From the NCBI GenBank assembly GCA_033816765.1, contig CM066293.1, positions 1,054,001 to 1,118,000 on the forward strand: a stretch of DNA of 64,000 bases, read 5' to 3'. Source of the DNA: Nothopassalora personata. Taxonomy: Eukaryota > Ascomycota > Dothideomycetes > Mycosphaerellales > Mycosphaerellaceae. Of the stretch, positions 57,468-64,000 are shown one piece after another. Made by a program: the position numbers and the translations under genes. The notes beneath the pieces are model-generated. The model worked only from the letters and a program-made list of their open reading frames with translations. It ran no database searches and was not told where the DNA came from. Numbering within the stretch: position 1 is the stretch's first letter; every line of letters starts with the position of its first letter.

Positions 57468-59378
57468 TGGTCTGTGTCAACGCGGCGGTGTCCCTCTTCT
57501 TCGCACTTCAGACACCGATTCTGGTCGATGCATTCTTGGGCTCGAGTCGCATCCAGAGGCTGGATGTGCTGATACTGCTGAGGACGGTCAGCCCACTTGG
57601 TCTTAGCATTCGGGTTGGTAGTGGTGTTCGTGTTGCCTCCACCGCTCGAAGTGCTATCCTTCTTGTCATCGCCACCCTTGGTGTTCTTCTTGTCACCTTG
57701 GGTCTTGTTGCTGGTCTTGCCGTGCTTAAGGTCGTAGGCTTCAAACTTGTCCTCGTAATCGTACAGTGCTGAGACAACTTGTTCGAGAGTCATCTTGGCC
57801 GTATCCTCGTTCATAATGCGGTTGTCGTAGCGCGCATTCAGCTTGCGGAGTAAGAAGTCCTTCTCGAGCTTCTTCTCCTCGGCGCCGTTGTCCAGATTGA
57901 CGATGTCGGCGTTCTCGCGGAAGGATGGGTAGAAGTCGCTGAACTTCTCCTTGTCGCCTTGCTGAAGAGTGTTGAGCTTGGTCATGGCGTTGGCGTGGGC
58001 GTTGCGGGTGCCGTAGCGCTTAGCCAGATCCTCCATCATCTCATCAACGGAGGCATACTGGGTAGTTGTGCCATCCGTGGACTTGGTGAGACTAGGAATC
58101 TTTGAGTCGACATATGTCCAAGCGCCGTTCTTCAGCCAGCTCTGGACGTTTTGAAGGGAGTCCTTTACTGTACGGTACTTGGATGCTTGCAGCTTAGCTT
58201 CAGCAGCACGCTGCCATTCTTGAAACTTGATGTCGTCGCTCTTCGGGTCGAACTTGGTAGGGGCCTTCGGTTCGGTAGAAGACTTGATGCCGGTAGTCAT
58301 GTTGGCATCATATGTGGTGTATGCCGAGATGGGGTTGCCATCTGAGTCCGTCTTCTTACTAGCCCTCTCGCGACTACCGCTCTTGCGACTGTTCTTGCGG
58401 TTCTTGTCCTTGTCACCATCCTCGTCGTCCGAAGAGTCAGACGAATCAGGATCTCCGTTGTTCTTCGTGGGCTTGCCGGACTTCTGAGGCTTGTTTGGCT
58501 TGCCGCCATTCTGGCGACGCTCCAGCGACTCTTCGGACTCCGTTCTCTGCGGAGGTGGGTCCTGTTTCTCCTTGGACCGCCCTCGTTCCTTCTTTTGCTT
58601 CTCGAGCTCAGCAATGCGTTCCTCGGCAGCTACAAGCTTGGCCTCAGCTGCCTTGCACTGGGTGCGGTACAGCTTCTTAGCTTCCGTGGCCTTGGCCGTA
58701 TCAGCCTTGGCTTGGATAAGTTCATCGGGGTCGACGTTGATGGTGTTATCGTGCTTTGCGATCTCCTCCTTCAACTTGGTGATTTCCTCCTTGAGAGTGG
58801 TGTTCTCCGCTTGTTCCTCACCAATCGCATCCTCGAGTCGGTCCATCTGGTCCTTTGCATCTTGCGCCTTACGGAGGTTGATGCGGTTGGCCATCTCGAG
58901 TGTCGCATTTAGTTTGTGTGTGCGGCGATGGTCTGACTCGATGTCGCACAGGATCTTGTGGATCGCTTGAGGGTGGTCGTTGACCGTCTTCTTGAACTTA
59001 TCGGCGTTCAGCCCATTCAGTGAGTCAAAAGCTTCCTGGAAGTTGTCGATAGTAACCCTCCTCTCAGGTGCGCTTGCACTCGTGCCCGCTCCTTCGTCTT
59101 CTGTCTCATCCTCGATGAACTCGTGCCCGCACAGATCAGCCAAGTTCAGTTCTGTTTCGGCTTCCTCCTCTTCAATCTCTTGGAGTTGGTCGAACACTTT
59201 CTTATGCTGCTTGCGGTACTGGTTGTTCTCGTCGAGGAGCTTGTTCACAATATCCTCTTCTCGTCCTTGGGTCTGAGTCGCCTGGGCTGGGTTCGCGCTG
59301 TTGGGATCCGGCGGATCAGGTGGGAGGGTGAAGAAGGATGATCTACTAAGGGACGCGCGATGGACGCGTCGGTCAGTG
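57353..59378 (-). CDS. gag: Gag protein, 5'-truncated
   Basis: The frame is open from 59392 but has no ATG. Upstream of 59378 the DNA is the inverted gag copy, and the first Met is about 170 codons in, so the original start is lost. Features: long coiled-coil segments (DENNQYRKQHKKVFDQLQEI; TTLKEEITKLKEEIAKHDN), a Ser/Asp/Lys-rich linker, the gag capsid region (KFQEWQRAAEAKLQASKYRT to VVSALYDYEDKFEAYDLKHG), and a knuckle CLKCEEEGHRRVDTDQC with seven residues between His and the last Cys instead of four. The tail is Asn/Gly-rich. It ends at TAG 57353, just after the frameshift site. Unrelated in sequence to the gag of the gag-only element. Confidence 0.88.
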
Positions 59379-59741
59379 TGGCGGCAAGCCAAACAAGCCT
59401 CAGAAGTCCGGCAAGCCCACGAAGAACAACGGAGATCCTGATTCGTCTGACTCTTCGGACGACGAGGATGGTGACAAGGACAAGAACCGCAAGAACAGTC
59501 GCAAGAGCGGTAGTCGCGAGAGGGCTAGTAAGAAGACGGACTCAGATGGCAACCCCATCTCGGCATACACCACATATGATGCCAACATGACTACCGGCAT
59601 CAAGTCTTCTACCGAACCGAAGGCCCCTACCAAGTTCGACCCGAAGAGCGACGACATCAAGTTTCAAGAATGGCAGCGTGCTGCTGAAGCTAAGCTGCAA
59701 GCATCCAAGTACCGTACAGTAAAGGACTCCCTTCAAAACGT
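59379..59741 (+). repeat. Inverted duplicate of internal gag sequence
   Basis: A 363-bp exact-looking inverted copy of 58146-58508. Frames shared by both copies translate identically. One junction joins gag near its 5' end with the shared bases TGGCGGCAAG; the other joins the 26-bp LTR remnant. Confidence 0.9.
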
Positions 59742-59767
59742 GGTGAATGGGCGCCGGTACGGTGACA
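59742..59767 (-). repeat. 26-bp remnant of the 5' LTR
   Basis: Identical to the first 26 bp (minus orientation) of the 3' LTR (52422-52397), followed by the ACTTC target duplication. Confidence 0.85.
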
Positions 59768-61080
59768 ACTTCTCGTAGATTCCGTTACTATACGACCCGC
59801 CTGCGGGTCTCGTACGTGTTGTTATCGTAGTATAGGTAGGTATAAAGTTATAGTTACCGGGTTAACTAACTCGAGGGTTTAAGAAGCGTACCCTCTCCCT
59901 CCTTTTCCTTCTTTTTCCCTTATACTACGTTCTCGTAGCGTAATACACCCGCACTACTAGCAATCTACTAGCTCCTCGCTAGCGACTACCTAGCGACCCG
60001 CTAGTACTACTATAGCTTTAGAGGAAGCTATCTAAGACTAGCTCCGCTAGGAGGCCCTTATAGGGGGCCTATTAGTACCACTAATACCATTACTAGCACT
60101 ACGAGTATAGATGTCTAGCGCGCTCGGCGTACTAGATACGCTAGCGAAGCGTAAGTTTAGCGTACTAGGGCCGTAGACCCCTAAGTTCTTACTAGCTAGG
60201 CGCCTAGGTACCGACATTAAGATGTGTATATACTATCTACTATACTTCGTAGCTAGTAAGTATTCGCTACGCTCTTCGCTTACGATACGCTTACTAATAG
60301 TATAGTAGACGAGTAGGATACGTGTAATAGTATTACTACCGGCGAGTTACTTAAGAAGTATAGGCGCTATAGAGACATTAGGCACCCCTACGTTAGTAAT
60401 ACTAGCGTCGCTATCGCGTAGCTAGTAGCTCGCCTACGCGCCGCTCGCGCCTAGCGCGATAAGCTTATCTAGGGGCTTAGTAACCCTATTACTAAATAAG
60501 AGTAGGATGCTCTAGACTAGTAGTACGAGCTCTACGCCTAGCTAGGCGAGTAGATCCTAGAGGTAAGTACTACGCCTCGCTAGCGCTCCCTACGCTCGCC
60601 GTGTACGGCGTACTATCGCTCCCTATATAAATCGGCTAACCTCCTCCTAGGCTAAGAGGCAGTTCTCTACCTATAAGAACAAGCGTATAGGGGACACCCG
60701 CGTACGCTTCGCCGGCGCCTCTACTACTACTACCCCCTCCTCCGCCGCCGCTACCACGTCCGTAGTTCTATAGTAAGAGTAGAATAGGGCCCTTAATAGG
60801 CTCTTCGAGCTCGGCCGTGCTATAAGTACTATACGTGTCGTATACGTGTCCTACGCTAACCGTAGTTATAGTTCCTATAGGCTAGAAACATCGACACTAC
60901 CGCGGCCGATAGGGCCTTCTTACTACTAGCCCTACGGGGCGAGTATAATAAGGAGGATAATAAGGAGGGTAATAACGAGTAATCGCGCGCTCCGCGTATG
61001 TTAGCCGCCTACTACGCGCCTGTCTTCTATCTACGTAGCGCCGTAGTACGCCTATAAAAGTTTATTTTTAAAATGAATAC
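59768..61080. repeat. RIP-degraded DNA, unidentified
   Basis: High TpA and low CpA/TpG but rich in CpG. No open frame, LTR or repeat family recognised. It ends close to a C/T-rich stretch before the LINE. Confidence 0.6.
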
Positions 61081-61645
61081 TCTTCTCTCTACTCTTCTCT
61101 CTCCTTACCTCCCTCTCTAATGTTATGTTACGGTTCGGTCCAAACGGCAGCCCTGACTAGACACACGAAACACTAATCACTTGGAAACACGTGATACTGA
61201 TCATCTAGACGCACGTGACACTGATCACTTCACGGACTAATCAGTGTAATTAGTATGCTTAGTAGGACTGATCAAGGTAATTATACTAAGCTATAGGCTC
61301 TACGCCGCGAATCTCCTTTGTATTTAGGAACGCTAGAAACCCTTATAGTTCTGATGCGTTCAAAACAAGGGATACACGGCCAATCACCCTTATTAGCGGC
61401 GGACTTTGGCGTGTTCGTCAAACACACCGCATTCGAAAGCCCTTATCGAGAGCAATCCAACGATCTACAAAGCAGGTTGCTGCCCCAAAAACTAAGAGGT
61501 TTCTACCTCATTCAATTTGGAGCAGTTTGAAGTTCTCTTCTCCTGTCTTTCTAGCCCCGGCTGCGGACGACTTCCCCTCCCGGTTTAGCGCTCCCGAAGC
61601 CGAACCTGCAACTCAATTCCAACGTTACTTCCTAAGGGAAGAGAA

Positions 61646-62884
61646 ATGGACGAAGAACCGATCTTTAATCCCCTAGGGGACAAAGACCAACTCTCCGACC
61701 CTTCTACGCCAACCCAGCAATTCTCGAGCATCTTTCTTAACACGAATGAAGCGAACAAGATTATGCAAAGAAAATTTATCCCCGTTGTCGGTGCAAAAAG
61801 GCCAAGCCCGTTTGTCGAGACCGTATCGGATACATCGCCGCTAAAGCGCTACGAAGCAGTACGAACGTCCCAATCTAACGCCTTAGAGGCCGAATCCAAG
61901 CTTAACGAAGCCTACCAATTGGTAATCGACGCCGCCGCTCTAGCAAAGGGCGACCGAAAGAGGCAAGACAAGGTCCTCGAACTTGTAGGCCTCTTTAGGG
62001 CCTTCCGCGAAGACAAGGCACTCCCGACGGCAACAGCAAAGATTGAGAAGCAGGTGTACGCCCTAGAAGGGTCAGTCGCTAAGCTTACGAAGCTTATCGA
62101 CAACAGGAACAACCCTACCGGGACCCAAAAGGGCCAAAACCCAACTTTCGCAAGTATCCTCTCCGGAGGCGACCCGGCCGTCCGGACCCAAACTACGACA
62201 CTACGCCAAAACTCCACCCCTCCGACACTAACCTCCTCCCAACCGAGGGTAGGTCAAACTACTACAAACGGAACCAAGACCGATAGTAGGAAGGCCTATA
62301 GAAAGAGGAACGGATGCCGGATCGTCTTCGGTATAGCAAACAATACTACCCCTCTCGACATAATCGCTACTCGCGATACGGTGAACCGGGCGTTCTCGGT
62401 AGCTAACCTATACCCCGGACACCCAATTCTCCTTGGAACTCGCCTCTCGGAAAAAGGAAACCTCGTCCTAACACTACGGGACGAGAAAGCAAAGGAAATA
62501 CTCGAAAAGAACCTTACTCTCCTTAGGACAATTGTCCCTGTCCTTCAAGTCCTCGAAGACAACTCTTGGCACAAAGTAGTTGTGCACGGAATCGACCCTA
62601 TTGCCTTTAAAGAGGACGGACCGCAGAAGGTCGCCGCCGAGCTCGTAGCCTTTAACAAAGGCTTTAACCTCGCAAATACCCCTCTTTGGCTTACGAGCGA
62701 AGAAAAGCGCCTATCCCAAATGCAAGGTTCAATGCTACTCGCCTTTAAAACAAGCGAAGAAGCTACTAAGGCTAGGAAAGATGGCCTTTGGATCGGCGCA
62801 AAGCACCTAAGGGTGCAAAGAGCGTTATCGAAAGAAGAGAGAGAAGAAAAACAGAAAGGAAAACTAGCCTCCCCCGGATGTTAG
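61646..62884 (+). CDS. LINE ORF1 protein
   Basis: 412 residues from ATG 61646. The N-terminal region is helical and charged (ALEAESKLNEAYQLVIDAAA, KIEKQVYALEGSVAKLTKLI), consistent with a coiled coil for trimerisation. A Gln/Thr/Pro-rich linker follows, then a globular region (RIVFGIANNTTPLDIIATRD ... KHLRVQRALSKEEREE) in the place of the RNA-binding domain. Many Tad-clade ORF1 proteins end in CCHC zinc knuckles; this one stops right after the globular region with no knuckle. Its stop TAG overlaps the ORF2 start (ATGTTAG). Confidence 0.75.
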   Translation: MDEEPIFNPLGDKDQLSDPSTPTQQFSSIFLNTNEANKIMQRKFIPVVGAKRPSPFVETVSDTSPLKRYEAVRTSQSNALEAESKLNEAYQLVIDAAALAKGDRKRQDKVLELVGLFRAFREDKALPTATAKIEKQVYALEGSVAKLTKLIDNRNNPTGTQKGQNPTFASILSGGDPAVRTQTTTLRQNSTPPTLTSSQPRVGQTTTNGTKTDSRKAYRKRNGCRIVFGIANNTTPLDIIATRDTVNRAFSVANLYPGHPILLGTRLSEKGNLVLTLRDEKAKEILEKNLTLLRTIVPVLQVLEDNSWHKVVVHGIDPIAFKEDGPQKVAAELVAFNKGFNLANTPLWLTSEEKRLSQMQGSMLLAFKTSEEATKARKDGLWIGAKHLRVQRALSKEEREEKQKGKLASPGC

Positions 62885-64000
62885 TTACACCGTTACGTAT
62901 CTTCCAAGCAAACCTAAACCGGAGCGCGGCAGCTACCGAGTCCCTACTCGAGCTAGCAATCCGCGAAAAGGCCGACATACTAGCAATCCAAGAGCCATGG
63001 CTTTTTATAGACGAAGAAAATAGTCTACGAAGATCTATAGCTCATCCGGCCTTTACGACTCTACTACCGACTAGTACGTCGAGGATTCGCACCCTCTTCT
63101 ATATTAGTAGACAAATCCAAGTCGAAATTACTCCGGTTCAAAACAGGGACCCGGATTTTCAAGTAATATCCGCAAAGGACAAGAAGGGGAATTCGATCCA
63201 AATTCTTAATGTCTACAACGAAAAAGATAGCGAGAATGTCTGGACGAACGACAGAGCCCTATACCAATTTACGCCGGCAACAAATACGGTGTTACTCGGC
63301 GACTTTAATATACGACACCCGTCGTGGGATCCATACGGAAAGGATAATAGCTTACGAGCTTTAACCTTTATTAACTGGATTGAAGCAAACAACTTCTCTC
63401 TAAGAAATACCCCGAATATAGGAACCTTCTACCGAGTACACCTAAATAACCCGAGTGTCCTAGACCTTACCTTTACAAAAGGTAGGTTATCTAACTCGGA
63501 GATAAACTGGCGTACGCTAGAGACCGGATCCGACCACCTAGCGATCTCTCTAGACATTAGAGGAAGTAATACTTCCTCTCTACCCCTACCCCCTCCTAGC
63601 GATAGACTACGCTTCGACACGTCTAAAGCAGATTGGAAAGGCTTTTCTCAAGTACTAAAGGATCGGAAAGTAGATCTAGAAGGTATAGAAGACCTAGACC
63701 TACTAGCGAGCACCTTCTCCGACATTATATCTACCGCGGCTAAACTATATATCCCTAAACTTAGGGTAGTAGCTAAGTCTAAACCGTGGTGGACGCCGGA
63801 ACTTAAAGAACTTCGTAAACAAACATCTCGCGAACGTCGAAAATTAGCTAGCCCCCTAGCATCTACTCTACGCACCGATAAAGAAGCGTACCTAGGCGCA
63901 AGGAATAAATACTTCCTAGCTATCAAAAACGCTAAGCGAGACCATTGGAACAAGTTCCTCCAAAAGACCGATCTTACGTCGGTCTATAAGGCCTTCTCCT
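62878..64000 (+). CDS. LINE ORF2, AP-like endonuclease domain (partial)
   Basis: Starts at ATG 62878 inside the last codons of ORF1 and is open to the window edge (374 codons), so RT is beyond the window. The domain is the exonuclease/endonuclease/phosphatase fold of non-LTR elements: RIFQANLNRS, ILAIQEPW (catalytic Glu), LLGDFNIRHPSWD (Asp/Asn), LDLTF and GSDHLAI (Asp-His). It nicks target DNA to prime reverse transcription. The arrangement with a separate ORF1 suits the Tad clade, which I infer without the RT sequence. Confidence 0.85.
   Translation, partial: MLVTPLRIFQANLNRSAAATESLLELAIREKADILAIQEPWLFIDEENSLRRSIAHPAFTTLLPTSTSRIRTLFYISRQIQVEITPVQNRDPDFQVISAKDKKGNSIQILNVYNEKDSENVWTNDRALYQFTPATNTVLLGDFNIRHPSWDPYGKDNSLRALTFINWIEANNFSLRNTPNIGTFYRVHLNNPSVLDLTFTKGRLSNSEINWRTLETGSDHLAISLDIRGSNTSSLPLPPPSDRLRFDTSKADWKGFSQVLKDRKVDLEGIEDLDLLASTFSDIISTAAKLYIPKLRVVAKSKPWWTPELKELRKQTSRERRKLASPLASTLRTDKEAYLGARNKYFLAIKNAKRDHWNKFLQKTDLTSVYKAFS

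Larger units (their letters stand above)
52230..59767 (-). mobile_element. Young chromovirus-type Ty3/Gypsy element with rearranged 5' end
   Basis: A full-length insertion bounded by ACTTC duplications (52225-52229 and 59768-59772). On the minus strand the order is: 26 bp of 5' LTR (59767-59742), a 363-bp inverted copy of internal gag (59741-59379), gag, pol in the -1 frame, a purine tract (AGAGGGGGGGGTAG) and a 193-bp 3' LTR (52422-52230, TGTCACCG...TTGTGACA). The remaining 5' LTR, primer-binding site and gag start codon are missing. Coding sequence is otherwise open and free of RIP. Because both ends carry the same target duplication, the rearranged form itself was integrated. It should be unable to transpose on its own. 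Confidence 0.88.
61130..64000 (+). mobile_element. LINE (Tad-like non-LTR retrotransposon), 3' part outside the window
   Basis: Two overlapping plus-strand frames, ORF1 and an endonuclease-containing ORF2, preceded by a ~500-bp leader. The leader holds two CACGTG boxes and repeated ACTGATCA motifs near 61,180-61,250. The 5' limit is approximate and the element runs past the right edge. The frames are open, so it has escaped heavy RIP. Confidence 0.8.

Noticed and set aside
59400..59736. Two identical-looking protein frames duplicated near 58.2 and 59.5 kb
   Set aside because: These are antisense and out-of-frame readings of the inverted gag duplicate, not genes.

Overview
This window is from the nuclear genome of a filamentous ascomycete (Pezizomycotina; Dothideomycetes is my guess, not proven). 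The evidence is the 40-90 nt GT...AG introns with CTAAC/CTGAC branch sites, single-copy fungal genes (UBR1, MED4, QCR9, vacuolar proteinase A), and a two-compartment layout. Blocks very poor in CpA/TpG and rich in TpA, the signature of repeat-induced point mutation (RIP), surround a normal gene-rich island.

Layout. (1) 1-13,560: RIP-degraded repeats. They include a complete 6.94-kb Ty3/Gypsy element (3669-10607, minus orientation, 420-bp LTRs, CTAAC target duplication) and a second degraded unit with two convergent reading frames. (2) 13,600-48,080: the gene island. In order it holds QCR9 (four tiny exons), UBR1, a MIT-domain protein, a cytochrome P450, a small two-exon unknown, a frameshifted GFA-family gene, MED4, a single-pass membrane protein, a cluster of LPxELRxxIYE-family genes that are mostly broken, a probably broken P-loop ATPase gene and vacuolar proteinase A. 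(3) 48,085-49,205: a RIP-degraded element with terminal inverted repeats. (4) 49,256-51,667: a young, unmutated 2.4-kb gag-only LTR element with apparently identical 335-bp LTRs and GCTCG target duplications. (5) 52,230-59,767: a young chromovirus-type Gypsy element with open gag and pol, a -1 frameshift signal and ACTTC target duplications. Its 5' LTR and leader are replaced by an inverted copy of part of its own gag. (6) 59,768-61,080: RIP-degraded sequence. (7) About 61,130 to the window end: a LINE with ORF1 and the endonuclease part of ORF2.

Most unusual signal. Both the RIP-killed Gypsy and the young gag-only element carry, just inside the 3' LTR and on the strand opposite gag, an open frame for a short protein. 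It has a Zn2Cys6-spaced cysteine cluster followed by charged helical sequence. In both, the start reads AAGGATGTCTTCC, is preceded by a TATA-like box, and follows a small inverted repeat. In the old copy four of six Cys positions have become Tyr, the change RIP makes to TGC/TGT codons. A third frame with this spacing, all six positions Tyr, lies at 12,541-12,860. This looks like a retroelement-borne antisense accessory gene.

Gene functions in the island are mostly unrelated housekeeping: protein turnover (UBR1, proteinase A), respiration (QCR9), transcription (MED4) and trafficking (MIT protein). No biosynthetic cluster is evident around the P450.
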